NCBI RefSeq assembly: GCF_002933295.1
Contig: NZ_PSSW01000001.1
Span: 682,001-746,000, forward strand
DNA from: Marinobacter flavimaris
GTDB lineage: Bacteria > Pseudomonadota > Gammaproteobacteria > Pseudomonadales > Oleiphilaceae
Length of the DNA stretch: 64,000 bases
Reading direction: 5' to 3'
In this document: piece after piece, positions 1-8,536 of the stretch
How positions within the stretch are numbered: position 1 is the first letter of the stretch
Layout of the letters: every line of letters starts with the position of its first letter
Notes under the pieces: model-generated
Seen by the model: only the letters and a program-made list of their open reading frames with translations
What the model was told of the DNA's origin: nothing
Database searches by the model: none
Made by a program: the position numbers and the translations under genes

Positions 1-155
1 GCGTGAAGTTCCTGGAGGATCACCAGGTTGGCGCCACTGGCTACGGCCTCACGAACCAGTTTCTCGGTAGTGGCGAGGCTGGCGGCCTTGTCGCTGCTAC
101 AGGCCTGCTGGATGGCGGCAACATTGATTTGGCTTTTGCGCAACTCACTGCTCAT
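1..155 (-). CDS. aguB: N-carbamoylputrescine amidase, N-terminal part (cut by window start)
   Basis: Only the first 51 codons are present; the gene runs off the left edge. AguB hydrolyses N-carbamoylputrescine to putrescine, CO2 and ammonia in the cytoplasm. The visible part has the nitrilase-superfamily opening: a beta strand (INVAAIQQAC), a helix and the strand NLVILQELH. Its Glu49 is the expected first member of the Glu-Lys-Cys catalytic triad. The ATG overlaps the stop codon of the upstream agmatine deiminase gene by one base (TGATG), so the two are translationally coupled and catalyse consecutive steps. The assignment rests on this short N-terminus plus the aguA neighbour. The rest of the triad lies outside the window. 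Confidence 0.85.
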   Translation of the reverse strand, partial: MSSELRKSQINVAAIQQACSSDKAASLATTEKLVREAVASGANLVILQELH

Positions 156-1204
156 CAACTGACTACTCCGGCGGGCATTTGCATGGTTACACAGTGAAGG
201 CTGCCATGCTGACGAATCAAGGGCCGGCAATTGATCGGCACTATTTCTCGTGTCGGAAAGATCTCTTTCATGACAGCGATGGCGTCCTGATCCTGATCAA
301 CGCCGTAAACGGGAAGCAAAACCGCCTCGTTGATGATCAGGAAGTTGGCATAGGTGGCCGGAAGACGCTCACCATCCTCATCATGGATGGCATCAGGCCA
401 GGGCAGAGGCGTCAGCTTGTAGGGGGCGCCGTCGGCCTGGCGGAACTCCTGAAGTTCCTCCTCCATGGCTGCCAACGCGCTGTAGTGTTCATCCGCCACA
501 TCTGGGCAAGTCACGTAGCAGATGTGATCCGGGGCGCAAAATCGGGCGAGGGTATCGATGTGGCTGTCGGTGTCATCCCCGGCAAGATAGCCGTGGTTGA
601 GCCAGAGAATCCGCCGGATTCCCAGCACCTCGGAAAGCAGCTGTTCAATCGCCGTGCGATCCATGGCCGGGTTTCGGGTGGGCGTCAGCAGGCACTCGGA
701 TGTGGTCAGCAGGGTGCCCTCACCATCCGATTCAAATGAACCCCCTTCCAGCACAAAACCGACCTGCTGCATCCTGGTTGTGCCGAAGACGCCAGCATTG
801 AAAAGGTGATTATTTAACGCATCGTCCTTTTCCCAGGGGAACTTTCCGCCCCAGGCGTTGAACCTGAAATCCAGCAGTGTCGGCCCTTCATCGGTGAGAA
901 TGGTGATGGGTCCATGGTCGCGGGCCCAGGTGTCATTCGCCGGTGCCGGAACCGATCTCACGCGTCCCGGAAAGCCATTGTCCTCGGCGTACCGATTGAG
1001 GTCCCGTTCTAGCTCCTGCAGGCGGACTACGTGTTCGCAACTGATGACAAGGTGTTCGTGTGGGAGTACGGCTTTCGCGATGTCGAGGAACACCGGTTCA
1101 ACTTCGTCGATCAGGCCTGCCCAGTCGGTTCCCGGGTGGGGCCAGGTCAGCATGACGGCACTCTGGGGCGCCCACTCTGCGGGCAACACTCGTTTGGTTG
1201 TCAC
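155..1204 (-). CDS. aguA: Agmatine deiminase
   Basis: Converts agmatine to N-carbamoylputrescine and ammonia, the first step of the arginine-decarboxylase route to putrescine. The protein shows family landmarks in order: LPAEWAPQSAVMLTWPH near the N-terminus, NDTWARDHGPI, LEGGSFESDGEGTLL, a TDSHIDTLARF segment with the catalytic His/Asp, and GSLHC near the C-terminus holding the nucleophilic Cys. The frame stays open to 1381, but family alignment begins at the LPAEW segment. The GTG at 1204 has AAGGTGA just upstream and gives a usual length of 349 aa; ATG at 1222 is the alternative. The stop overlaps the aguB start. Function is near certain; the exact start is not. Confidence 0.93.
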   Translation of the reverse strand: MTTKRVLPAEWAPQSAVMLTWPHPGTDWAGLIDEVEPVFLDIAKAVLPHEHLVISCEHVVRLQELERDLNRYAEDNGFPGRVRSVPAPANDTWARDHGPITILTDEGPTLLDFRFNAWGGKFPWEKDDALNNHLFNAGVFGTTRMQQVGFVLEGGSFESDGEGTLLTTSECLLTPTRNPAMDRTAIEQLLSEVLGIRRILWLNHGYLAGDDTDSHIDTLARFCAPDHICYVTCPDVADEHYSALAAMEEELQEFRQADGAPYKLTPLPWPDAIHDEDGERLPATYANFLIINEAVLLPVYGVDQDQDAIAVMKEIFPTREIVPINCRPLIRQHGSLHCVTMQMPAGVVS

Positions 1205-1237
1205 TACGTCACCTTGAATCATAAAAGACGCCATTCT

Positions 1238-1252
1238 AACCAACGATTGGTT
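1238..1252. promoter_or_regulatory. Perfect inverted repeat upstream of aguA
   Basis: AACCAA-CGA-TTGGTT, a perfect 6-bp inverted repeat with a 3-bp centre, lies about 35 bp upstream of the chosen aguA start. Its position and symmetry would suit an operator for a dimeric regulator of the aguAB pair. No regulator gene is adjacent, so the role is a guess from symmetry and position. Confidence 0.3.
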
Positions 1253-1305
1253 GAACGTCAGGACATGGGAAGGGAATTTCCAGCCTGGAAAGGCCCCTCG
1301 GGCCT

Positions 1306-1608
1306 TCAGCGATTCGGCTTGAGAACGGTATGGATAACCCGGTCGCCTTCGAAATACACGATAAAGCCCTGATAGTGCCACTGAGTAATCGGTGGCTGGC
1401 CCACGGGACCTTCAATTTCCACGGGTGCACCCCAGGAGGCGCGCACTGATGACTGGCTCATGCCAGAGCCGGGGAAGCTGGCCTGGTCGCGATCGGCCTG
1501 GGTGCCAACTGGCACGCGGACTTCTTCAGCTACCGCGGACATCATCGGGAAAAGGGCCAGTGTGGCAGTCACTGCCAGTGCGCCGAACAGGGTAGTTTGC
1601 TTTCTCAT
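1306..1608 (-). CDS. Small exported protein, BamE/SmpA-like C-terminal pattern
   Basis: A 100-residue protein with a clear Sec signal peptide (MRK, then a hydrophobic stretch to about residue 27, AVA cleavage site), so probably periplasmic. There is no lipobox cysteine. The mature part carries GMSQSSVRASWGAP, then a W-x-Y-x-G pattern and YFEGDRVIHTVLKP. This spacing of a G-M-S/T helix, a GxP turn and a W-x-Y strand recalls the small BamE/SmpA-type fold found in assembly and lipoprotein-associated factors. That resemblance is by pattern only; no function is assigned. It lies alone between the PilZ gene and aguA, all on the minus strand, with about 95 bp on its upstream side. Confidence 0.7.
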   Translation of the reverse strand: MRKQTTLFGALAVTATLALFPMMSAVAEEVRVPVGTQADRDQASFPGSGMSQSSVRASWGAPVEIEGPVGQPPITQWHYQGFIVYFEGDRVIHTVLKPNR

Positions 1609-1703
1609 TGATGGGTCTCCATGAAAACTGATGCCCTCGGGAGGACATGGATAAAGCGTAATATCCGAAAAAGATTAGCAAAAGTCACTCGTTTTTCCCC
1701 AGT

Positions 1704-2291
1704 CTACTCCTTTTGACGCTGTCGAATCTGCCACCGCATCACATGTCGTGCGATTTGCTGGCGATCGCTGTCCTCAATCCGGGCGAATTCGGTGTGGACC
1801 CTTGCTCCGCCTGACGAATCGGGGTGTACCTCGATAACTCGGGCAACTGCGCGGGGCTGGAAAAGTTCGGGTGGGAGGGTCATTCGAACGGCGAGCCGGT
1901 CTCCCGGCTGCCAGGCAGGGGTGCTGCTCGAGAACGACAGCCCACCCTCGCTCAGGGTTACTTCCTGCCAGTCCTCAGGTTGCAACGGATTTTGCTCAAA
2001 GGCCATAATGCGCGCAAGCGTGTCCAGCTTGCCGTTCAGGGATTTGATCAGTCCGGTAAGCAGCCGGTCTTTTTCGGCAAGGCTGGCAAGCTGGGATTTA
2101 ACGTCCTGATCCAGCCGCCTGAATTCAGCTTTCAGGCTCTCAAGATGGTCGCCGTCGAAGGCATCTTCTTCCATTGCGGTGCCAGGCGCCAGCTTGCGGA
2201 TCTCCAGGCCGATCCGGTCTTCAATGCGGAAAAAGTCCCGCCGTTCGGGTGAATAGTCCACCGGTTGGTTGGGGATGTCGGACGACTGCAT
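1704..2291 (-). CDS. PilZ domain protein, probable cyclic-di-GMP effector
   Basis: A 195-aa cytoplasmic protein. RDFFR in the N-terminal 25 residues fits the RxxxR half of the c-di-GMP binding motif. A helical, probably coiled-coil stretch follows (residues about 45-95, rich in L, K, E and Q), then a C-terminal beta-rich PilZ barrel (WQEVTLSEGGLSFSS, GDRLAVRMTLP, RAVARVIEV). The second motif, normally D/N-x-S-x-x-G, reads TLSEGG here, so its first position is Thr. The insert between the two motifs is longer than in single-domain PilZ proteins, as in the PilZ proteins with an N-terminal extension found in Pseudomonas relatives. It is divergent from lolC, with about 120 bp between them. The output pathway cannot be inferred. 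Confidence 0.75.
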   Translation of the reverse strand: MQSSDIPNQPVDYSPERRDFFRIEDRIGLEIRKLAPGTAMEEDAFDGDHLESLKAEFRRLDQDVKSQLASLAEKDRLLTGLIKSLNGKLDTLARIMAFEQNPLQPEDWQEVTLSEGGLSFSSSTPAWQPGDRLAVRMTLPPELFQPRAVARVIEVHPDSSGGARVHTEFARIEDSDRQQIARHVMRWQIRQRQKE

Positions 2292-2414
2292 CGCGGCTCC
2301 GGAAGGCTGAATTTTTATTTGGTACAGAACAGTTTAGCAGTTTCCCGTCGTGCTGGAAGGTACCCGGGAAAACCAGACCACGACAGACCGGAAGGTAGCA
2401 ACAGGCACCTCTCA

Positions 2415-3656
2415 ATGTTCAGACCCTTATCACTCTATATTGGCTTGCGTTACACGGCCGCCAAACGCCGCAATCACTTCATTTCCTTTATTTCCCTGAC
2501 CTCCATGATCGGGCTGATGCTGGGAGTTGCGGTTCTGATCATCGTGCTCTCGGTCATGAACGGTTTCGATCGGGAGCTCAAGCAGAGAATTCTCGGGATG
2601 GTGCCCCACGCTACCATTCAAGGCGCCGGGCCGCTTGACGACTGGCAATCAATCGACGCGAAGGTGCAGCAGCACCCCCGCGTGCTGGCTGCTGCGCCTT
2701 TCATACAGGGGCAGGGTATGGTTACCGGCGGTGGAAATGTTCGCGGGGTCGTGCTTAACGGCATTCTCCCGGAAGAGGAGCGCACGGTTTCTATCATTGA
2801 AAACCACATGGTCGAAGGCAGTCTCAACGATCTGGTTTCTGGCGAATTCGGCATCATCATCGGTCGGTTGATGGCGGCCAGCCTGCGTCTTCAGATCGGT
2901 GACAAGGTAACCGTGGTCCTGCCGGAAGCCTCGGTTACGCCGGCCGGGGTCCTGCCCAGGCTCAAAAGGTTCACGGTCAAAGGCATCTTCAGTGTCGGGG
3001 CAGAACTGGATGGCAATTACACCCTGATTCACATGGATGATGCCGCCAAGCTCATGCGGACCGGGGGCAAAGCCGAGGGTATTCGCCTGCTGGTGGATGA
3101 CCTTTTTGCGGCTCCCAAGGTGTCGCAGCAGGCTGCTGAGTCGCTGGGCGGCCGGTATTACGTATCCGACTGGACCCGAACCCACGGTAACCTGTTCCAG
3201 GCCATCCGCATGGAGAAAACCATGATCGGCCTGCTGCTGATGTTTATCGTGGCTGTCGCTGCATTCAATATCGTGTCCACGCTGGTGATGGTGGTTACCG
3301 ACAAAACCGGTGACATCGCCATCCTCAGGACCATGGGGGCAACACCGGGACGCATCATGCGGATCTTTATTGTTCAGGGGGCGGTCATCGGTATCTTCGG
3401 AACCATTGTTGGCACGGCGTTGGGCGTTTTCGGAGCGCTCAACATCAGTGCCTTTATTTCCTGGCTGGAGGGAGCGCTTGGCCACCAGTTCCTGAGCGCG
3501 GACGTTTACTTCATCAGCTATCTGCCTTCCCAGCTGCAATGGCAGGACGTGTTTATCATCAGTGGCGCCGGCCTCGCCATGAGTCTGTTGGCAACGATTT
3601 ATCCGGCCTGGCGGGCTTCCAGGGTGGATCCGGCGGAGGCGCTTCGTTATGAGTAA
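2415..3656 (+). CDS. lolC: Lipoprotein-releasing ABC transporter permease (LolC/LolE type)
   Basis: Inner-membrane subunit of the Lol system, which detaches outer-membrane lipoproteins from the inner membrane for transfer to LolA. The 413-aa protein has the family layout: an opening FRPLSLYIGLRYTAAKRRNHF, TM1 (about 20-45), a large periplasmic domain, and three C-terminal TM helices of the FtsX type (from about residue 270), ending in the [17 protein letters not shown] coupling tail. The frame is open upstream to 2265, but homology starts at the ATG at 2415. The stop overlaps the lolD start by 8 bases. A single lolC/E-type gene before lolD suggests a homodimeric permease unless a second copy lies elsewhere. 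Confidence 0.93.
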   Translation: MFRPLSLYIGLRYTAAKRRNHFISFISLTSMIGLMLGVAVLIIVLSVMNGFDRELKQRILGMVPHATIQGAGPLDDWQSIDAKVQQHPRVLAAAPFIQGQGMVTGGGNVRGVVLNGILPEEERTVSIIENHMVEGSLNDLVSGEFGIIIGRLMAASLRLQIGDKVTVVLPEASVTPAGVLPRLKRFTVKGIFSVGAELDGNYTLIHMDDAAKLMRTGGKAEGIRLLVDDLFAAPKVSQQAAESLGGRYYVSDWTRTHGNLFQAIRMEKTMIGLLLMFIVAVAAFNIVSTLVMVVTDKTGDIAILRTMGATPGRIMRIFIVQGAVIGIFGTIVGTALGVFGALNISAFISWLEGALGHQFLSADVYFISYLPSQLQWQDVFIISGAGLAMSLLATIYPAWRASRVDPAEALRYE

Positions 3657-4359
3657 GGAACAATCCGCAATGGCACACTCTGCCCTGGTAATAGACTGCC
3701 GTCAGGTGACCCGGACCTATAACGAAGGTCTCGGCAAGCTCACCATTTTTTCGGATATCTCGCTCGAAGTCGCACAGGGGGAGACGGTTGCCATAGTGGG
3801 CAGCAGTGGTGCCGGAAAAACCACGTTGCTCAACTTGTTGGGCGGGCTCGACAAGCCGTCTTCCGGCCAGATTTCCATTTGTGGCGAAGACATTCACCGG
3901 CTTTCTGAGGGACGGCGTGCCCGGTTCCGGAATGCCCATCTCGGGTTTGTCTATCAGTTCCATCACCTGTTGCCGGAGTTCACCGCTCTGGAAAACGTGA
4001 TGATGCCGTGTGCGTTGGGCGGTATGGCGGTATCAAGGTCGAGGGAAAAGGCAGCCAGCCTGCTGCAGCGGGTTGGGCTTGCCGAGCGGCTGGATCACAA
4101 ACCCGGTGAGCTGTCCGGTGGCGAACGCCAGAGGGTGGCCATTGCCCGGGCACTGGTCAACGAACCGGACTGTGTTCTGATGGACGAACCGACGGGCAAC
4201 CTGGATGAACATACTGGAGAAGGGGTGCAGGCGCTGATCGAGTCATTGAGGGATCAGCTGGGTATTGCCTTTGTCATGGTCACCCATGACATGAAAATGG
4301 CCAGAAGCCTGGGGCGTGTTATGCGGCTTGAGCAGGGTCGCCTGATTCAGGAAGCCTGA
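3649..4359 (+). CDS. lolD: Lipoprotein-releasing system ATP-binding protein LolD
   Basis: ATPase that powers lipoprotein release with the LolC-type permease encoded immediately upstream (8-base overlap). The 236 residues include Walker [10 protein letters not shown] (51-59), a Q-loop at [21 protein letters not shown] with the LolD/MacB pattern, the signature LSGGERQR (154-161), Walker [12 protein letters not shown] (175-185) and the switch His in VTHD. The start could also be the ATG at 3670, which has AAGGAA upstream. The 3' end overlaps the convergent DUF2062 gene by 13 bases, so there is no room for a separate terminator. Confidence 0.95.
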   Translation: MSKEQSAMAHSALVIDCRQVTRTYNEGLGKLTIFSDISLEVAQGETVAIVGSSGAGKTTLLNLLGGLDKPSSGQISICGEDIHRLSEGRRARFRNAHLGFVYQFHHLLPEFTALENVMMPCALGGMAVSRSREKAASLLQRVGLAERLDHKPGELSGGERQRVAIARALVNEPDCVLMDEPTGNLDEHTGEGVQALIESLRDQLGIAFVMVTHDMKMARSLGRVMRLEQGRLIQEA

Positions 4360-4892
4360 TCAGCCTCACGACGGCGTCTGAGTCGTGCGGTGCGTCGCAC
4401 CTGCCAGTCAGAGCGAATTTTCCGGCGCCACAGATACTGGATAATCAGGTAGGCCACGCAAGCGGAGACCGTTGCGACCACCAGGGACCCGAGATAGAGG
4501 GGAATGCCGATATCCAGCAGCCGCTCGCTGATCCAGGACCACGAGAGCTCAAAATCAAAACTGAGTACAGGCCGATCCAGAGCCCAGGCGCCAATCTTGT
4601 AGTTGAAATAGAACATCGGCGGCATGGTTACAGGGTTGCTGATCCATACCAGGACTACTGAAAGCGGCAGGTTGGCATTGAACCAGATGGCAAAAAAGGC
4701 CGCCGCGAGCATCTGGAAGGGCATGGGAATAAAGCAGAACCAGATGCCGACGAGAAAGGCCCGCGCAACACTATGACGGTTGATGTGCCACAGGTTCGGT
4801 TCATGAAGGATATCGCCCAGAAAGCTCAGCGACTGCATCGCTTGCACCTTCTCTGGTGAGGGCAGATAGCGTTTCATGAACTTCTTTGGCAT
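4347..4892 (-). CDS. DUF2062 family inner-membrane protein
   Basis: A 181-aa protein that matches the DUF2062 pattern: an N-terminal soluble part, then SVARAFLVGIWFCFIPMPFQMLAA and further hydrophobic segments with the conserved NP turn (VLVWISNPVTMPPMFYFNYKIG). A last TM helix (about 135-155) is followed by a highly basic tail (RRKIRSDWQVRRTARLRRRRE). Membrane location and basic cytosolic tail are visible; the family has no established function. It converges with lolD (overlapping 3' ends) and diverges from comEC. This placement beside lolD and comEC is common in Pseudomonas relatives. Confidence 0.85.
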   Translation of the reverse strand: MPKKFMKRYLPSPEKVQAMQSLSFLGDILHEPNLWHINRHSVARAFLVGIWFCFIPMPFQMLAAAFFAIWFNANLPLSVVLVWISNPVTMPPMFYFNYKIGAWALDRPVLSFDFELSWSWISERLLDIGIPLYLGSLVVATVSACVAYLIIQYLWRRKIRSDWQVRRTARLRRRREADQAS

Positions 4893-4960
4893 TGGAAGTT
4901 CTGCCTTTAGACGGAGTTAGTAGACCGGCTCATCGGATGTTGCCGGTGTTTGTGACATAC

Positions 4961-4966
4961 AGGAGG
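4961..4966 (+). promoter_or_regulatory. Perfect Shine-Dalgarno deciding a TTG start
   Basis: AGGAGG lies seven bases before the TTG at 4974 and has no competing ATG nearby. It fixes the comEC start on a rare initiation codon. A strong ribosome site with a weak start codon may set a low but steady yield. Confidence 0.75.
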
Positions 4967-4973
4967 ACAAGGA

Positions 4974-7406
4974 TTGTCCGGAAGTATCAACAGACCGGTG
5001 GGCCCTTCGGGCGACTCCGGTTCCGCAGCGCTGGGCGTTATCGCCTTCTCTTGTGGCGTTATCTTACTGTATTGGTTGTCGATACTGCCACCTCCCACGT
5101 GGTTGATAGCCGCGATACCACTGCTGGCCTTCGGCCGGATCTGCGTTTCCCCGACCTTTGCCAGCTCCGCATTCGTATCTGCTCTTGGCCTCATCGTCGG
5201 ACTCTCCTGGGCCTCGTGGCATGCCAGTGACCGGCTTTCAACGGTTCTGCCGGCAAGCCTGGAACGCGAGCGTCTCTCTGTCTCGGGATACGTATGTGAT
5301 ATTCCTTCGCCCGGTAGCTTCAACAGTTTACGTTTCAGTTTCTGTGTCACCCAGTGGCACAACCTTCCCATCCCGACCCGAGAGGAAGCAAGGATGCCGG
5401 ACCTGCTCAGGTTGTCCTGGTACGGTCACGGAATGGAGCGGCTCCCGGGCCAACGTTTGCGGCTGGAAGTCGTGCTCAAGCGCCCCCACGGCTCCCTGAA
5501 CCCCGCGGGCTTTCGCTACGAGGACTGGCTGTTTCGCAAGGGCTACCGGGCCACGGGCAGCATTCGTAGCGTGGAGGTTGACCGGGATGTCGGGTGTTTC
5601 GTCCATTGCCAGTACAGGAAGCTGCATCGTTTGCTTCACCAATGGACCATCGAGCAATTTGGCGGTGCCCGTCATTTTCCGCTGGTTTCTTCGTTACTCA
5701 TAGGGCATCGCGGCCACATGGAACAGAAGCACTGGGATGTGCTCAAGGCGACCGGCACCATTCACCTGGTTGCCATATCGGGCCTGCACCTGGGTCTGAT
5801 CGCCCTGGGGGCAGGGTTTCTGTGCCGGCGACTGTTGCTGACTGTTCCGGCACAAATAGTCAGCGATAGCTCAAGGCGTTGGTTTGCCTTCCTGGCGGTT
5901 ATCCTCTGCTGTCTGGTTTATGCCCTGGCGGCGGGATTTACCGTTCCAACCCAGAGGGCTCTGGTGATGGTTGTGGCCGGTGGGTGGCTGGTACTGATGA
6001 GTCGTCAGGCCCCGGTCTGGAACGTTTTCCAGGCCGCGTTGGCTGCCGTTCTTGTGCTGGACCCTTTCGCGCCCCTGGACCAGGGATTCTGGCTTTCGTT
6101 CGCTGCGGTTGCCACCCTGATCACTGTATTCTCGTCGCGACTGGCTGGAACCGGTTGGCTGAGAGGACTCGTCCTGGCCCAGCTCGCGGTTTTTGGCGGA
6201 TTATGGCCAATCCTCGAAATACTGGGGCAGGGCCAGCCCCTGGCAGGTTTGTTGGCCAACCTGGTCGCGATTCCCTGGGTATCCCTTGTGGTTATGCCAG
6301 TGCTTGTCGCGGGTGGGTTGCTTGCCGCCGTAGTTCCAGGCGCCGCCCAGCTGTTCCTGCCAATATTCGATCTAACCCTCGGTGTTCTGTGGCAATGGCT
6401 CATGTGGCTTGCGCAGTGGCAGGCGCCGGACATCCGGGCTGGTGTCCCGGAGCTGTTTGGCTGGGCGTTGCTGAGCGTCGCGGTATTGTGTATGCCTTTC
6501 GCCATGTTCCGGCTTGTGGCGGTCCTTTCTGCGGTGTTGTGGCTGGTGTATCCGGCCCCTTCTTCCGAACGGAATTCGTACGCTGCAGAGCCAGTTGTAA
6601 GGGTATGGGATGTTGGGCAGGGTCTTTCGGTTCTGGTCCGACACGGGCGCGAGGTTCTTGTCTACGATACCGGTCCTGCCGTGCCCGACGTGTTTTCGGC
6701 CGTCGAATCCACGCTTTTGCCCAATATGGCGGCTGAAGGAATCAAGCGAATTGACACCCTCGTGATCAGCCACGCCGACAGCGATCATGCCGGTGGCATC
6801 TCGGAGCTTTCCCGGAACGTCAGTGTCGGCCGTGTCATTGCTGGTGAGCCTGCGGCGGTCAGACAGCAGGTTGGCGAACTGCCTGTACAAGCCTGCAAAC
6901 AGGCTGAAGAAAGGCTGGGAGGATTGGTCCTCGAGTTCTGGCAGGGTGAGGGCGCTCAAGAGGGCAACGACGCTTCCTGTGTGTTGCGTATCTACCACCC
7001 TGACTCCGGAGCTGAGTGGCTCTTGCCGGGAGATATTACCGAACCCGTGGAGGCAGAGTATCTGGCTTATATGGCTGGCCGAGAGGACGTTCAGGTCCCT
7101 TCGACTCGCGTGCTCGTTGCGCCCCACCACGGGAGCCAAACCTCATCTTCCGAATCCTGGGTGCGCGTGCTGAGACCAGATCGGGTCATCTATACCGCTG
7201 GCTATCGCCACCGGTACGGTCATCCCCACCCGACGGTAACCGCACGTTACGCGGGGGTCGGAGCGGTGCCGCTGAACACAGCATGTTCAGGCAGCGTCGA
7301 GATGACCGTTGTCGATAAAAAGCTGGTATTAAAGGAAATGCGGCATGGCTCGTCGTTCTGGATCGGTGGTTCGGGGCTTGCCCGTGACCAATGTAAAATA
7401 CCGTGA
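4974..7406 (+). CDS. comEC: DNA internalization channel protein ComEC/Rec2
   Basis: Polytopic inner-membrane protein that passes single-stranded DNA into the cytoplasm during natural transformation. Domain order in 810 aa: two N-terminal TM helices, a soluble OB-like part, and the Competence domain with many TM helices (about 220-520), opening with LLIGHRGHMEQKHWDVLKAT and HLVAISGLHLGL. A C-terminal metallo-beta-lactamase-like domain follows (VWDVGQGLSVLV at about 545, HADSDHAGG near residue 600, APHHGSQTSSS near 715). The metal-binding HxxxDH signature is intact, so nuclease activity is possible. The start is TTG with an AGGAGG site. It is followed by exbB after 72 bp. The protein is full length, which suggests retained competence machinery. 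Confidence 0.93.
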   Translation: MSGSINRPVGPSGDSGSAALGVIAFSCGVILLYWLSILPPPTWLIAAIPLLAFGRICVSPTFASSAFVSALGLIVGLSWASWHASDRLSTVLPASLERERLSVSGYVCDIPSPGSFNSLRFSFCVTQWHNLPIPTREEARMPDLLRLSWYGHGMERLPGQRLRLEVVLKRPHGSLNPAGFRYEDWLFRKGYRATGSIRSVEVDRDVGCFVHCQYRKLHRLLHQWTIEQFGGARHFPLVSSLLIGHRGHMEQKHWDVLKATGTIHLVAISGLHLGLIALGAGFLCRRLLLTVPAQIVSDSSRRWFAFLAVILCCLVYALAAGFTVPTQRALVMVVAGGWLVLMSRQAPVWNVFQAALAAVLVLDPFAPLDQGFWLSFAAVATLITVFSSRLAGTGWLRGLVLAQLAVFGGLWPILEILGQGQPLAGLLANLVAIPWVSLVVMPVLVAGGLLAAVVPGAAQLFLPIFDLTLGVLWQWLMWLAQWQAPDIRAGVPELFGWALLSVAVLCMPFAMFRLVAVLSAVLWLVYPAPSSERNSYAAEPVVRVWDVGQGLSVLVRHGREVLVYDTGPAVPDVFSAVESTLLPNMAAEGIKRIDTLVISHADSDHAGGISELSRNVSVGRVIAGEPAAVRQQVGELPVQACKQAEERLGGLVLEFWQGEGAQEGNDASCVLRIYHPDSGAEWLLPGDITEPVEAEYLAYMAGREDVQVPSTRVLVAPHHGSQTSSSESWVRVLRPDRVIYTAGYRHRYGHPHPTVTARYAGVGAVPLNTACSGSVEMTVVDKKLVLKEMRHGSSFWIGGSGLARDQCKIP

Positions 7407-7478
7407 CATTGCAGGTGTGGCCTCCACGGGTAGCTATGCTAAAGTAGCGCGGCTTGCAAACAATCAGGGAGACCAAGC

Positions 7479-8105
7479 GTGTTCGAGCTGTTGAAAGCCG
7501 GTGGCATTCTGATGGTGCCAATTGTTGCCTGCTCCATTCTGGCGCTAGCCATCATTCTGGAGCGTTTCTGGACCCTTCGCGCCTCCAGGGTCGCGCCCCC
7601 CCAGACCATCAATGAGTTATGGCGCTGGATCAAGAAGAAAGAACTCAATGGCCGGAAACTGAAAGCCCTGCAGGGGTCATCACCCCTGGGCCGGATTCTT
7701 GCCGGTGGCCTGCTTAACGCCAAGCATGGCCGCGAAATTATGAAAGAAAGCATCGAACACGAGGCAAGCCAGGTCATCCATGATCTGGAGCGTTTCCTTA
7801 ACCCGCTGGGTACCGTTGCGACGATCACCCCTCTGCTGGGACTGCTTGGTACCGTCATTGGCATGATCAAGGTATTTGCCGAGATCCAATTGGCCGGGGT
7901 TGGCAACGCCGGCAACCTCGCCGGTGGTATCTCTGAAGCGCTTATTACTACGGCCGCTGGCCTGAGCGTCGCCATCCCGGCACTTATCTGCCACCGCTAC
8001 TTTATCCGGAGAGTGGATGAGCTGGTCGTCGGCATGGAGCAGGAAGCGATCAAGCTGGTTGAGGTAGTGCACGGAGACCGCGAAATCGACGTGGAAGGAG
8101 CCTGA
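7479..8105 (+). CDS. exbB: MotA/TolQ/ExbB proton channel family protein
   Basis: Proton-channel subunit of an ExbBD-type energiser in the inner membrane. The 208 residues show one N-terminal TM (AGGILMVPIVACSILALAIILERFW), a long cytoplasmic loop, and two C-terminal TMs (LGTVATITPLLGLLGTVIGMIKVF and GISEALITTAAGLSVAIPALICHRYF), the standard three-helix layout. The start is GTG at 7479. exbD follows after 5 bases and msbA overlaps exbD, so it probably heads an operon running to murB. This variant sits beside lipid A genes in Pseudomonas relatives, with no tonB nearby. Its partner is unknown; envelope function is inferred from context. Confidence 0.88.
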   Translation: MFELLKAGGILMVPIVACSILALAIILERFWTLRASRVAPPQTINELWRWIKKKELNGRKLKALQGSSPLGRILAGGLLNAKHGREIMKESIEHEASQVIHDLERFLNPLGTVATITPLLGLLGTVIGMIKVFAEIQLAGVGNAGNLAGGISEALITTAAGLSVAIPALICHRYFIRRVDELVVGMEQEAIKLVEVVHGDREIDVEGA

Positions 8106-8110
8106 ACGCC

Positions 8111-8536
8111 GTGAAGTTCAAGCGCCAGAGGAGCCAGGAAGTCGGGGTAGACCTGACGCCACTGATCGACGTGGTGTTTCTGCTGCTGATTTTCTTTATG
8201 GTTTCCACGACCTTTACCCGCGAGAGCCATCTGCAGGTTGAATTGCCTGAGGCCAGTGGCGAGCCTGCGCCGGCATCTGAAGTGCAGCAGATCGACGTGG
8301 TGATTAATGCCGAGGGGCAGTACATCCTGAACGACCGCACATTGGTCAATAATCGGCGGGAAACCCTTGAGCGGGGTGTCCGTGAACTGGCTGAAGGCAA
8401 TAACTCGCTTCCGTTCATCATTACCGCTGACGCTCGCACACCCCATGAATTTGTGGTTCGTGCCATGGACGTTGCCGGACGCCTGGGGTTCGCCAAGCTC
8501 AGTATCACCACTGAGCGGGAGGCTGAGAGCCAGTGA
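8111..8536 (+). CDS. exbD: Biopolymer transport protein ExbD/TolR family
   Basis: Partner of the ExbB-like protein encoded 5 bases upstream. The 141 residues have a short basic cytosolic start (MKFKRQRSQE), then one TM helix carrying the conserved proton-path aspartate (VDLTPLIDVVFLLLIFFMV), and a periplasmic domain (ESHLQVELPEA to the end). The start is GTG. The last four bases overlap the msbA GTG start (GTGA), giving translational coupling to the lipid A flippase. Confidence 0.92.
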   Translation: MKFKRQRSQEVGVDLTPLIDVVFLLLIFFMVSTTFTRESHLQVELPEASGEPAPASEVQQIDVVINAEGQYILNDRTLVNNRRETLERGVRELAEGNNSLPFIITADARTPHEFVVRAMDVAGRLGFAKLSITTEREAESQ

